Positions 9,171 through 18,873 of a DNA stretch of 64,000 bases are shown piece after piece. Positions within the stretch are counted from its first letter, which is position 1. Every line of letters starts with the position of its first letter. Where the stretch lies: assembly GCA_965197575.1 (NCBI GenBank), contig OZ240214.1, forward strand, positions 3,596,001-3,660,000, in the 5' to 3' direction. The notes under the pieces were generated by a model. That model saw only the letters and a program-made list of their open reading frames with translations. It ran no database searches and was not told where the DNA came from. A program made the position numbers and the translations under genes. This stretch comes from VXOI01 sp965197575 (GTDB taxonomy: Bacteria > Chloroflexota > Dehalococcoidia > Lucifugimonadales > UBA3495).

Positions 9171-9190
9171 TGTATAACTGCATTTATACA
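9171..9190. promoter_or_regulatory. Interrupted palindrome TGTATAA-N6-TTATACA
   Basis: Seven-base arms TGTATAA (9171-9177) and TTATACA (9184-9190) are separated by six bases. The site lies six bases after the stop of the 17-codon frame. It has the shape of a dimeric repressor site; its function is unknown. Confidence 0.35.
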
Positions 9191-9324
9191 GCCTTTGTTT
9201 CGAATTACTCGGTTAGGGCGACCACGACAGCCACTGACCGCAACAGGCTATTGACCGGAAAGCCTAAGGCAGCGGACGAGAATCTGCTATGCGGGTTCTC
9301 AAGCGAACTCCTAGTGGAGCACCG

Positions 9325-10032
<708 letters not shown>

Positions 10033-10698
10033 CGGCGCACCGTCTCGGGGTTGATGCGGTCCACTATCTCCCTTTCCACCAACTGGTCAGCCAGCAGATG
10101 CATCGTCCAACCAGCCCGGCCGCTGGGCGGTTGGGAGCAGGCCAAGGCCACCAAGTGGGCCTCGCCCTCACCGTCCAGCTTTTTGGGGCGACGGTTTAGC
10201 TGCTCCTTGCGTCCCAGGGCCCTTTCCAAACCCTCCTCCACGCACCGGCGGCGCACCCGCTCCACCGTAGCGGTGCCCACCCTCAGGGACTGGGCTATGT
10301 CTTGGTCCCTCATAGCCCCGCCAGCCTGGTTCTCATCGCTGAGCAGCAGGATACGGGCGTGAGTTTGCTTGTATGCCGCCGCCCGCCCTCGGGACACCAT
10401 CCCTTTCAGTTCCTCTTGTTCCTCCCGCGTAAGTCCCACACGGTATTTCTTGACCATCACCTCAACCCCGCTTCCCAAAATTCTCGGATTACCAACCCAT
10501 AATACTCCGCCAGCCATCAATTCAACAGTGGCAGCCTACTAGTTCTCCCCTCAGACATGGCCCACTCCATCTCATCGCCGTGGGCTCACCCATTTCGGAA
10601 CCAGAAGACCTGCGCTGTGTGCACCCAAGAAACGCACCCAAAGACCGGAACCACTGGGGTTCGCCCCTATTCACAAAACGATCGTACAAGGAGGAACC

Positions 10699-13073
10699 AT
10701 GATTCGCACCGATAGACGAATTCAAGTTCTGGGGCGCGGACGGGGTAGCGTCGCGCGGGCGACAGTACGCTGGTCGATACCACTCATCGGTATTGCTCTG
10801 TTTATGCTGTTTTTCGCCACACAAGAGGTCCACGCCAAACCGAGTTTCGGAAGTGCGTGGTACAGCTTCACCGTCACGGAGAACTTCTGGAGCGGGTCAA
10901 GACCGGCCGTCCCTGTTGGCACGGTCACCGCGACTGAATCCGGAGAGACCATCACCTACAGTCTTGAGGGTCCTGATAGGAGTCGGTTCAGCATCGATCC
11001 GAACACCGGCGTTCTGACCACCAAGGCGGGGAAGGCGATTAGCAAGGAGCACAAACTAATCTATAAGGTGCAGGTGAAGGCGACCGGGGTGGCTCGAAGT
11101 TGGTTACCGTCCTTATCAGGGTCACGAGTGTCGAGAGGACCGCGACCCGCACCCTGCTGGAGATGTACGGCCACGAACGGGAGCCGACGGCGAGAAACGT
11201 CGGCACGCCCATCCCCGCAGTGGACGGCAGCACGAGCGAGACCTTCACCTACAGCATCGAGGATACGTACGCCGGCAGCATGTTCCAAATCGACGCGAGC
11301 AGTGGCCAGCTCAAGACGAAACCAGGGCAACTCTACAACTATGAACCCGATGACGAATATGGGCTCCTCGTCCCCGTTAGGGTCGCCGACTCGGACGGGG
11401 TCAGCAACCTCATCTTGGTGACGGTCAACCTTACGGACAGGGACGAGCCGCCGCGCAAGATAGTGGGGCCATGCTCGACGGAGCAGACCGCGACGAGCCT
11501 TACCGTGGAATGGGGCACCGGACACTTCTTTGGGTACCCGCAGACCAAGAGCTACGATCTTCGCTATCGCCGGGGGAAGACGGCCACCACGAACCGCGGT
11601 CGGTGGACGAATGGCGAGCAGGGCGTTCCGCGGGCTCGGCCGCAGTCGACAATATCCGGCCTGGAACCGGACACCTACTACGAGGTAGCGATACGGGGGA
11701 CGAACGACGAGGGAACGGGCGACTGGTCAACGTCAAACTGCAGTACGCGCTTCAACACCACCGACGAGGCGGCAACCTCGCCGAGCCGGTCGAACAGCCC
11801 GGCGACGGGCGGGCCGGGCATCAGCGGCTCACCGCTGGTCGGAGAGACGCTCACGGCAACCACGTCCGGGATACAGGACGAGGATGGGCTGACCGATGCG
11901 GACTTCGCCTACCAGTGGATCCGGTCGGAGCTGGGCTCCAACTCCGAGACGGATATAGCCGGCGCTACCGGCTCCAGCTACGCGGTGACCTCCGATGACG
12001 AGGGCAAGGCCATCAAGGTGAGGGTCGCCTTTACGGACGATGCAGGGAACGAGGAGTCCCTAACCAGCTTCGGAGTCATTGCCGCCCCCGCGTCGTCGGA
12101 CGCCCAGGTTCCGGACCCACCCGGCACGCCAGACGTGTCGCCCCAAGAGAGCGGTTCCCTGGCCGTGTCCTGGACCGGACCCGCTTCCGACGGCGGCTCA
12201 GCCATCACCGGGTACAGGGTGCAGTGGAAGGAGGCGGCGGACAGCTGGGACACGGCTGCGGACGTGTCGGATGCGTCGGCGACTGGAACCAGCCACACCA
12301 TCACCGGGCTGACCGGAGGCACGGAGTACTCGGTGCGCGTCCTGGCCATCAACGATATCGGCGAAGGTCTTCCGTCTGATGACGGCAGTGGAACGCCGCG
12401 TGAGACCGTACCGCCGGAGCTGTCCGCGGCGTCGGTGGACGGGGCGACGTTGACCCTCACCTTCAACGAGGCCGTCGACGCGAACTCGGAGCCCGCCTCG
12501 ACGGCCTTCACGGTGACGGTGGGCGGCAATGTCAGCGCGGTCGACTCCGTGGATGTGACCGGCAGCGCAGTCACTCTCACGCTGGCCTCGGCGGTCACGC
12601 CGCAGGACACGGTGACGGTGAGCTACACGGTTCCCGCAAGTGAATCGGCGGAGCGCCTGCGGGACGCGGTGGGCAACGCGGCGGCATCCTTCGCCGACCG
12701 TAGTGTGACGAACGAGACCGCGTCTGCGGCGCCGCTGACTGCCAGCGTCCACGACGCTCCAGAGTCTCACAACGGCACAGACGCATTCACCTTCGAGCTG
12801 CTTTTCAGCGAGACGCCCAGACGAGGCTTCAGCTACAAGACCCTTCGGGACCACGCCTTCACGGTGACCGGGGGCGAGGTGGTCAAGGCGCGCCGGCTGG
12901 AGCCGGGCAAGAACGTCAGGTGGGAAATCACCGTCAGACCGGACTCGAACAACGCGGTGACCATCGTGCTTCCAGTCACCGATGACTGCGACGCCGACGG
13001 CGCCATCTGCACTGAGAACGACCGGATGTTGTCCGAACGGGTGGAGCTGACCGTCACAGGACCGGAAGGATAG
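10699..13073 (+). pseudogene. Multi-domain surface protein (cadherin, FN3, Ig-like), frameshifted
   Basis: The gene starts at ATG 10699 after AAGGAGGAACC. It encodes a signal peptide (hydrophobic IPLIGIALFMLFFATQ), cadherin-like domains (TYSLEGPDRSRFSID, TFTYSIEDTYAGSMFQID), an FN3 domain, one Ig-like repeat (FAYQWIRSEL), a second FN3, a SwmB-like domain (LTLTFNEAVD) and the C-terminal domain shared with the gene ending at 8820. The frame breaks near 11084-11091, where losing one base separates YKVQVKAT from GSKLVTVLIRV; all later domains are in one frame. It is either a recent pseudogene or one sequence error in an intact exported protein of about 790 residues. Confidence 0.75.
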
Positions 13074-13149
13074 GTCCTTGCCGGAAACACTGGAAAGTCC
13101 GCATGCCGGTCTCAGAGGTCGGGTTCAGGTCACCCGATTTCTTTACCTC
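13074..13149. other. Short spacer before MITE copy 2
   Basis: Nothing recognisable lies between the surface-protein stop and the MITE. Including the MITE and its right flank to 13372, this is about 300 bp without a gene. Confidence 0.5.
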
Positions 13150-13296
13150 AACGAAAGCCAAGGTGAAATACGCATATGGAGGAAGTCAATCGGCTGCGCT
13201 GGACCGCCCTCCCAGGTACGGCTGGAAGAGCTTTACTGCGGCGCCTAAGCCCATATTCATCGCCCCACAAATGTAGATTCCACCTTGGCTTTAGTT
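13150..13296. mobile_element. MITE copy 2 (inverted relative to copies 1 and 3)
   Basis: This element of about 147 bp has ends AACGAAAGCCAAGGTG and CACCTTGGCTTTAGTT. Read on the minus strand it aligns with copies 1 and 3 through the GGGCGATGAA, CCGTACCTGGGAG and CATATGCGTAT blocks. It lies between two decayed genes. Confidence 0.82.
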
Positions 13297-13372
13297 CAGA
13301 AGTTCCAAGGACGGTAGTGGGCTGTCCGGTGGGACAGAAACGAATCGCCTCCCGAGGCAAATAAGAGAACAG

Positions 13373-14530
13373 ATGCCCCTCGCCCAGTTCCTCCAGGCCA
13401 TAAGAAGCCAGTGCCGCTACTGCAGCCAGCAGGCCGGCATCTTCCAACGTGACCACCCGGAATGCCGGGAGACCCACCGGTCCGGCTGGCAGGAGATGGT
13501 ATCCCTGGTGACTCAGGCCGCCAGTGCCCACACCTTCAACGAGGCCGCCCTCCGGCAGACACTCCAGGCCATCGCCCAGCGCTCCCGCGCCACCGGCGAG
13601 GACATCGACCGCGCCCTTGAGGAGGGGTTCAGGCAGGGCGTCGCCCACGCGATGAGGGACGGCATCCTCACCAGTGACGAGAGGAGCGCCTCCGCACCTT
13701 CCGGGACCGCCTCGCCCTGGAGAACAGCGCCGCGGACCAGGGCGCGCTGGCCGAACTGGACCGGGCCGGGGCGGACCGGGTCGTGATGGAGGCCAGGCTG
13801 GCAGCCATCTCCGTGCAGGACGGGGACAGCCACCTTCAAGACCTGGCCCTCAGCATCAGACAGGCGGGCCTGGGCCAGGGTGAAGCCAACAGGCTCCTCA
13901 TCCGGGCTTGGGAAACGGACGTCCAGGGGGCCCTGGAGGACGGCCTCCTCTCCCTGGACGAGGAGAACGCCCTAGCCAGGTACGCGGACTATTTCCCCCT
14001 GACTCAGCAGGACCTGGACCAGAACGGGGCCCAGACCAGAACGGGGCCCAGACCAGCCTCGTTCAGGCCGCGGTGCTCCGGGACATCACCCAGGGCATCA
14101 TCCCAAAGCGGCAGCTGGCGAGAGGCCATGTCCCCTTCAACCTGATGAAGTCGGAGCAGCTCGTATGGGTGATCCAGGGAGTTGACTACCTGGAAACGGT
14201 GGTGCGCCGGGAGCGCCGAGGAGCCTCCCACAGCGTGAGCATCCGGGTCGCCCGGTGCCTCTACTACCGGCCCAGCACCTTCCGCAGCCGGCCCATAGAG
14301 TGGGAGGAGACGGTCCACGCTGGCACCGGCTCACGACCAAGCACATCTACTTTGCAGGCAGCCGGAAGCCGTTCCGGGTCCGGCACGACAAGATAGTCGC
14401 CTTCGAGCCCTTCAGCGATGGGTCCGACATCATGCGGGACGCCCAGACCGCCAAGCCCCAGGCCTTCCGGACCGGCGACGGCTGGTTCCCCTACAACCTG
14501 GCCGCGAGCCTGGCCCAGGTCCAGGGCTGA
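13373..14530 (+). pseudogene. Conserved protein of unknown function, three frame breaks
   Basis: The start MPLAQFLQAIRSQCRYC has a possible zinc site (CRYC with HPEC about 15 residues later). A long helical region (VTQAASAHTFNEAALRQTLQ, GVAHAMRDGIL) follows, then a C-terminal beta-rich domain (VPFNLMKSEQLVWVIQGVDY, LTTKHIYFAGSRKPFRVRHD, ending GWFPYNLAASLAQVQG). The frame is lost near 13680 (about one base missing), at 14018-14051 (17-bp tandem duplication) and near 14320 (small deletion). I recognise no named family. The C-terminal domain may bind a ligand or membrane, which is speculative. Confidence 0.6.
14018..14051. repeat. 17-bp tandem duplication inside the decayed gene
   Basis: ACCAGAACGGGGCCCAG occurs twice head to tail (14018-14034 and 14035-14051). 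Removing one copy restores the frame from DLDQNGAQT into SLVQAAVLRDITQG. It is a replication-slippage type mutation. Confidence 0.9.
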
Positions 14531-14579
14531 GCAGCCAGCTCCACGCAATAGTGACCGCAACCAAAGGGACCAGAGCCAC

Positions 14580-15440
14580 ATGAGAGGGGATGTGCCCATA
14601 ACTACCGAAGAGGAACATCAAGACCGGCACCCAACCGGCTCCGGCCTATACGTGGATATGGAGAATCTCCACACAGAAGGACAGGCCCTGATCGAGGGCC
14701 TTATCAGGGCCTGGCCAGGCAATGCTCCGCCCCCATCCCATCTCAACCTCTACGTCCGTGCCGACCATACCGAACTCTGGAGACTCTGGAGACTCTGGGC
14801 ATCCAGCAGGTTCAGGGACATGGAGGTCAGGGCACACGGCACTCAACACTTCAGCTCCTCCTCGTCCAAGAACTCAGCCGACATGGCCATCGTGGCCCAC
14901 GCCATGGCCGACCTCACCCTGAGAAGAATCACCCACGTGGCTGTCCTCAGCGACGACAGCGACTTCATCTCTCTCTACACAGCCATCCGGGACGACCCCG
15001 ACATCCCGGACTCGGAGGGTAGAGTCCCTTTTCTCTGGGTGGTCACCGGCAGGGACGGCCCCCTCTCACCCAACGTCAAGCGGTATTTTCCGCCCGAGGC
15101 GATCCACATCGCAACGGCCGGAGACGTCCCAAGCGCGAACCACTCAGAACCGGGATTGCCAGCCCCCGCGCCACGCGAGAACCGGGCGGATTACTGGGAA
15201 GAAATAGCGCAGACATTGTTGCAGACGGTACCACCGGGACCGTTCAAGAGCGCCGACTGCCAGCATATAATTCAAGAGCACTGGCCTCACCACCCCATCG
15301 CCAAGACCGTGGTCGGAACCTTTGGGAACGAGTTCAAAAGCAATATCTGGCCCATATTGGAACGGCACGGGGTCAAGATAGGCAACCCAGGAAAGAAACC
15401 GGTGCGGTACGAGATGCCGGACAAACCCAAAGGAAATTAG
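14580..15440 (+). CDS. NYN/PIN-like domain protein with C-terminal winged-helix-like domain
   Basis: The NYN (LabA/DUF88-like) domain covers about residues 20-185. GLYVDMENL carries the first acidic pair, SADMAIVAHAMADL the second and HVAVLSDDSDF the DDSDF motif; these acidic residues coordinate metal in NYN ribonucleases. The last 85 residues (WEEIAQTLLQT, VVGTFGNEFK, WPILERHGVKI) resemble a small winged-helix or LOTUS-like domain. The start ATG 14580 gives a protein of 286 residues; the frame is open further upstream. The gene is intact among decayed neighbours, so it may be under selection. An RNA-processing or defence role is inferred. Confidence 0.75.
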   Translation: MRGDVPITTEEEHQDRHPTGSGLYVDMENLHTEGQALIEGLIRAWPGNAPPPSHLNLYVRADHTELWRLWRLWASSRFRDMEVRAHGTQHFSSSSSKNSADMAIVAHAMADLTLRRITHVAVLSDDSDFISLYTAIRDDPDIPDSEGRVPFLWVVTGRDGPLSPNVKRYFPPEAIHIATAGDVPSANHSEPGLPAPAPRENRADYWEEIAQTLLQTVPPGPFKSADCQHIIQEHWPHHPIAKTVVGTFGNEFKSNIWPILERHGVKIGNPGKKPVRYEMPDKPKGN

Positions 15441-15736
15441 ATACCACGAAGGGGTACCAGCTGGAGGGAGGAGAGCACTCCAGCTACACGGGAATTCGGG
15501 CATGATCGCCGGATCCCGGGGCCTTCCGGGCCAGCAGCCGCTGGCCCCCTACAACCTGGTCCCGACACAGGGCCGAGCAGCCAACTCCACCCAACATCCC
15601 ACACCTGCCGCACCGGGAAACCTTCCTGCACCGCAGGTCGGGACTTCCTCCGCCACCCGCACTCCGAGAACCCCGGCCCTTCCTTGCCCCCGGGCCCGGG
15701 GGAGACAAGCCCGCCGGGACCGGCGGAGGAGCAGAT
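15441..15736. pseudogene. Scrap of a second copy of the decayed gene's 3' end
   Basis: About 15518-15610 (GGCCTTCCGGGCCAG, CTACAACCTGGTC, CCGAGCAGCCA) aligns with 14460-14550, the last codons and 3' flank of the pseudogene at 13373-14530. The reading frame is scrambled. The rest of this gap shows nothing recognisable. Confidence 0.5.
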
Positions 15737-16308
15737 ATGCAGACAAACAGCGCCAACGGCCACCATCAGCACAAGGTATCCGAGAAGAGACCGGCACCCG
15801 ACATCTTCACAACCCGGGTCGACATGGAGATCTGCGCCTACGGGGCCAAACGGTGGGTGGACCAGAACGGCGCCCCCGCCACCCCGTGGCAGTCCATCAA
15901 CCTGGGAACCAGCCCGATGGGAAAGGAAGATGCCAGGGTGGCGCCACGGACCCCTCCCAAGTTCGCTCTGGAGGGACTGATCACCTGCGGGAGTTGCGGA
16001 AAACCGATGCTCCGAGGCAACACCCGGGGGAGCAGGAAACCTGCTACGCGTGCCAGAGCCAGTGTCCCACGCCAAGGCTGCACGCCCTCAGAGCGGAGGT
16101 CCTGCTGGTCCGCACGGCGCTGCGGACAGTCCTGCCCTACGAGAACATCTCCAGCGTGCTGCCGCTCCTAAACGACCCTCAGAGGTACGACGCAGCTCCT
16201 GAACACAGCCTGACCAGGCGGGACGTACAGGAGCTCAGGGAAAACCCGAAGCTCCTGGTCCTGGCGGCGGACAGCACCCAGGAGACCAGAGACTTACTGG
16301 GAGGCTCC
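15737..16308 (+). pseudogene. Remnant of a serine recombinase zinc ribbon and C-terminal tail
   Basis: The first frame encodes FALEGLITCGSCGKPMLRG, the zinc beta-ribbon start seen in large serine recombinases. The second CxxC (CYACQSQC) and the following helix (LHALRAEVLLVRTALRTVLP) are in another frame after a break near 16020. The resolvase domain is missing. It resembles the headless recombinase at 21243 and the scrap at 19337, so this region has accumulated recombinase tails. Confidence 0.55.
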
Positions 16309-16317
16309 TCACTATGG

Positions 16318-16808
16318 ACTAACTTGAGATGTCACGGCGTGACCGCTGGGCGGACTGACCAGTTAGTCGCCTATGCACGGTCCGGATACGGGCATAACTC
16401 TGCTCCCCACTAACTTAAGATGTCACGCCGTGACCGCTGGGGCGGACTCACCAGTTAGTGGCCTCTGCACGGCCCGGGCACGGGCATAACTCTGCTCCCC
16501 ACTAACTTAAGATGTCACGGCGTGATCGCTGGGGCGGACTCACCAGTTAGTCGCCTCTGCACGGGCCGGATACGGGCATAACTTTGCTATCGACTAACTC
16601 CCGCGGCGCACCCACGCCAGTTAGTCCCCTCTCCCCACTAACTTAAGATGTCACGCCGTGACCGCTGGGGCGGACTCACCAGTTAGTCGCCTCTGCACGG
16701 GCCGGGCACGGGCATAACTTTGCTATCGACTAACTCCCGCGGCGCACCCACGCCAGTTAGTCCCCTCTGCACGGCCCGGATACGGGCATAGACATGCTTT
16801 GCACTAAA
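16318..16808. repeat. Tandem array of a 92-bp repeat (about 5 units)
   Basis: Boundaries marked by ACTAACT fall at 16318, 16409, 16501, 16593, 16637 and 16729. The period is 91-92 bp, with one unit internally deleted to 44 bp. Each unit has a 57-bp part opening with AGTTAGTC, containing GCACGGGCC and GGGCATAA and closing with GACTAACT, plus a linker. The linker is either about 35 bp (AAGATGTCACGCCGTGACC) or a shorter CCCGCGGCGCACCCACG type. The same repeat flanks both IS110 elements at 1402-1552 and 3208-3262. Confidence 0.9.
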
Positions 16809-16825
16809 AGTCATACGTGAATCAG

Positions 16826-17034
16826 ACTTTTGATTCAGCCACACGACTTTTGGTTCAGGATGGACTTTTGGTTCATCAGTTCACCCAGGTCTGCGGAGTC
16901 ACCTGCGGCTCCAGCGACGGCGTTATCCCCAGTTCGGGCTTTGCTCCATAAGTGGTCCCTGCTCCAAAAGTCAGCAACTTGCTCCAAAACTCTCGGTTGC
17001 TCCGAAAGTCGCGGTTGCTCCAAAACGCGGGCGG
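16826..17034. repeat. Two opposed clusters of 18-bp phased repeats
   Basis: The forward cluster has ACTTTTGRTTCA units at 16826, 16846 and 16864. The reverse cluster has TGCTCCAAAAGT-type units at 16942, 16960, 16980, 16998 and 17016. Spacing is 18 bp, with 20-bp steps once in each cluster. In every unit a 12-bp core is conserved and the six bases after it vary. No gene is seen in this stretch. Confidence 0.7.
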
Positions 17035-17101
17035 GCCGCCATCGTACAAGGTCAAAGGCCACGGTCACTTCAACCGCCGTTCGCCAGCCGTTCCGCATCT
17101 A

Positions 17102-17247
17102 AACTAAAGCCAAGGTGGGATGTACATTCGAGGGGCGATGAAGATTGGCTTGGTTGCGTCAGTGAGGCCCTCTCATCCGTACTTGGAGAATGATCCGGCA
17201 CCGCTGTTTGACCTCCACTATCTGCGCATTTCACCTTGGCTTTGGTT
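17102..17247. mobile_element. MITE copy 3
   Basis: This element of about 146 bp has ends AACTAAAGCCAAGGTGGGAT and CACCTTGGCTTTGGTT. Internal blocks GGGCGATGAAGAT, CCGTACTTGGAGA and GACCTCCACTATCTGCGCAT align with copies 1 and 2. Confidence 0.82.
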
Positions 17248-17407
17248 TAGGATGTATGTCTACCGTCCCGCATAGCGACACGGGGACCTTCATGCGAAAT
17301 GGTGAAATGGTTTGTAGAGCCATCACTTCAATAGCAGCTTGGTGGGTCGAGGATGTTCAGGAAGAGGGACCTTTTTAGGCGTTCACGCCGTCCGTTGTTC
17401 ACAAGGA

Positions 17408-17439
17408 AGAAGGCCTCGGTTCACCGACCGGGGCCTTCT
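17408..17439. terminator. Strong hairpin, possible terminator
   Basis: AGAAGGCC pairs with GGCCTTCT, extended by CGGT/ACCG, around a short loop. There is no T-tract, so termination is uncertain. Confidence 0.35.
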
Positions 17440-17470
17440 GGCGCGAGGGGAGCGGGCACCAGGCATTGCC

Positions 17471-17880
17471 TCAAGCTGCCGGGGCGGATTCAAGGCGGAA
17501 GTCCGGCTTGATTCCCATCTCGTACATCGACTGAATCAGGACGCAGATGTTGTGGCAGACGAATTTCGCTATGACCTCGTTGACTTGGGCCTCGTGGCTC
17601 TTGGAACGGACTGCCGAGCCGAATTTTGCTTTCACCATCGAGAAAGTAGTCTCGACATTCGACCTCTTATGATAATGGTCCATGTAGGTATCTCGGTTGA
17701 AAGTGTAATAGTGCCAGAGATGGTTCCACAATGGGTCGTACTTGTGGTGTCCCTGATGGCCGACCGAGTTGCTTTTGAACGGGATGTAGGGCGCGGCGGA
17801 TGGAGCGAGAACAAGGTGGCGCGTGTGCACCCTTCTGACCACGTATCGACAGGCGTGGTCATGCGAGTTGCTTGGCGGGG
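17471..17880 (-). pseudogene. C-terminal remnant of a DDE (IS4/IS5-like) transposase
   Basis: The fragment encodes NSVGHQGHHKYDPLWNHLWH, YHKRSNVETTFSMVKAKFG (catalytic Glu block) and VNEVIAKFVCHNICVLIQSM. The first two DDE aspartates and the N-terminal half are missing upstream of about 17880. It ends in its own stop at 17471. No terminal repeats were found. Confidence 0.75.
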
Positions 17881-17899
17881 AAAATCTACTTGATTTTGG

Positions 17900-17985
17900 T
17901 TAGCGCGTCAACTTTTTATGCTTTTTGGCATAACAGCAGTGGGGTAGAATGTTGACGGCTTGCCAGTGCGCTAACGACATTGACG
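17900..17985. promoter_or_regulatory. Nested inverted repeat in the KilA-N promoter region
   Basis: GTTAGCGC and GTCAAC on the left (from 17900) are mirrored by GTTGAC (17951-17956) and GCGCTAAC (17968-17975) on the right. A TAGAAT hexamer at 17945-17950 could serve as -10. The arrangement suggests a looped or autoregulated operator upstream of the KilA-N gene. This rests on symmetry only. Confidence 0.4.
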
Positions 17986-18000
17986 ATCGGAGAAAGTACA

Positions 18001-18867
18001 ATGACCGGGAAACCCAACAACTTGTCGGTGCCGTTTAACATCGTGCAACAGCCCCAACTTCTTATCGAGCATTCCGTTGATGGCGAGGTCGTCCCCCAGC
18101 GGCCCACCGACGGCTACATCAACGCTACCCGTCTGTGTCAACAGGCGGGGAAACTGTTTGCAGACTATTACCGTTTGGCCCAGACCAAAGCCTTTCTGGA
18201 GGAGTTGTCGTTAGATATGGGAATTCCCATATCTAACCTGGTGCAAGTAATCAGGGGTAGAGGCGACACCATAGTCCAAGGAACATGGGTGCATCCCCAA
18301 GTGGCGATTAACCTGGGGCAGTGGCTCTCACCCGTTTTCGCCGTGCGGGTCAGCCGGTGGGTGTTTGACTGGATGCAGGGCAAGTCAAATCCCTATATGC
18401 CGGTCCACGTCCAACGGTTCCTCAAGAACCGGGCTAAAATCCCCCTCGACCATTTCTCCATGCTGAACGAAATATACCTGCACCTGTTCGCCCCGCTGGA
18501 GGAATATGGGATTATCCCGCCCGATAAAATAATGCCCGATATTTCAACCGGGCGCATGTTCTCCGGCTTCCTGCGGCAAAAGGGGATTGACCCAAGCCAG
18601 TTCCCGACCTACGAACATGAGTTTGCCGATGCCTCACGGATGCGGGTGAGGGCGCGGCTCTATCCAATTGAGTATCTGCTTGATTTCAGGCGGTATTTCT
18701 TCGAGGACTGGCTTCCCGGAAGGGCCGAGAAATACTTTGAAGAAAGGTTCCCCAAAGCATTGCCGCTCTTGCCCGTCATCCGGCAACTGCCATCAGCACG
18801 TCTGTCAGGCGGCAGTGCAACCGGCGGGTCAGTCCTCACAGTCTCAAACCCGCAAAAGGAGAGCTAG
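18001..18867 (+). CDS. KilA-N domain protein
   Basis: The protein has 288 residues. The KilA-N DNA-binding domain spans about residues 30-130: TDGYINATRLCQQAGK, FADYYRLAQTKAFLEEL, GTWVHPQVAINLGQWLSP and FAVRVSRWVFDWM are the classic blocks. The C-terminal half (PLDHFSMLNEIYLHLFAPLE, TGRMFSGFLRQKGI, FEDWLPGRAEKYFEERFP) is not assigned. KilA-N proteins are typical of phages and mobile elements. The start at 18001 follows GGAGAAAG; an in-frame ATG at 17980 lies next to the putative operator and is less likely. A small gene follows after six bases, so the two are probably co-transcribed. A perfect 26-bp palindrome lies inside the domain coding region. Confidence 0.85.
   Translation: MTGKPNNLSVPFNIVQQPQLLIEHSVDGEVVPQRPTDGYINATRLCQQAGKLFADYYRLAQTKAFLEELSLDMGIPISNLVQVIRGRGDTIVQGTWVHPQVAINLGQWLSPVFAVRVSRWVFDWMQGKSNPYMPVHVQRFLKNRAKIPLDHFSMLNEIYLHLFAPLEEYGIIPPDKIMPDISTGRMFSGFLRQKGIDPSQFPTYEHEFADASRMRVRARLYPIEYLLDFRRYFFEDWLPGRAEKYFEERFPKALPLLPVIRQLPSARLSGGSATGGSVLTVSNPQKES
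18211..18236. repeat. Perfect 26-bp palindrome inside the KilA-N gene
   Basis: The 13-base arm TTAGATATGGGAA is followed without a spacer by its exact complement. It encodes the LDMGIPIS stretch. It could be a protein-binding or resolution site. Confidence 0.9.
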
Positions 18868-18873
18868 TCGAGC

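Larger units (their letters stand above)
8821..9311. other. Intergenic region with operator-like sites
   Basis: No longer gene is seen. The stretch holds two direct repeats (8959-9008), one 17-codon frame with a perfect Shine-Dalgarno (9112-9165) and a 20-bp interrupted palindrome (9171-9190). It could be the regulatory region of a gene whose body was displaced by the IS630 element that follows. Confidence 0.4.

Noticed and set aside
16318..16808. CRISPR array
   Set aside because: The linkers between conserved parts are themselves repeated, not unique spacers, and no cas genes are present.
16318..16808. Integron attC sites
   Set aside because: The GTTAGTC/GACTAAC boundaries do not fit the GTTRRRY/RYYYAAC core exactly, and no integron integrase or gene cassettes are seen.
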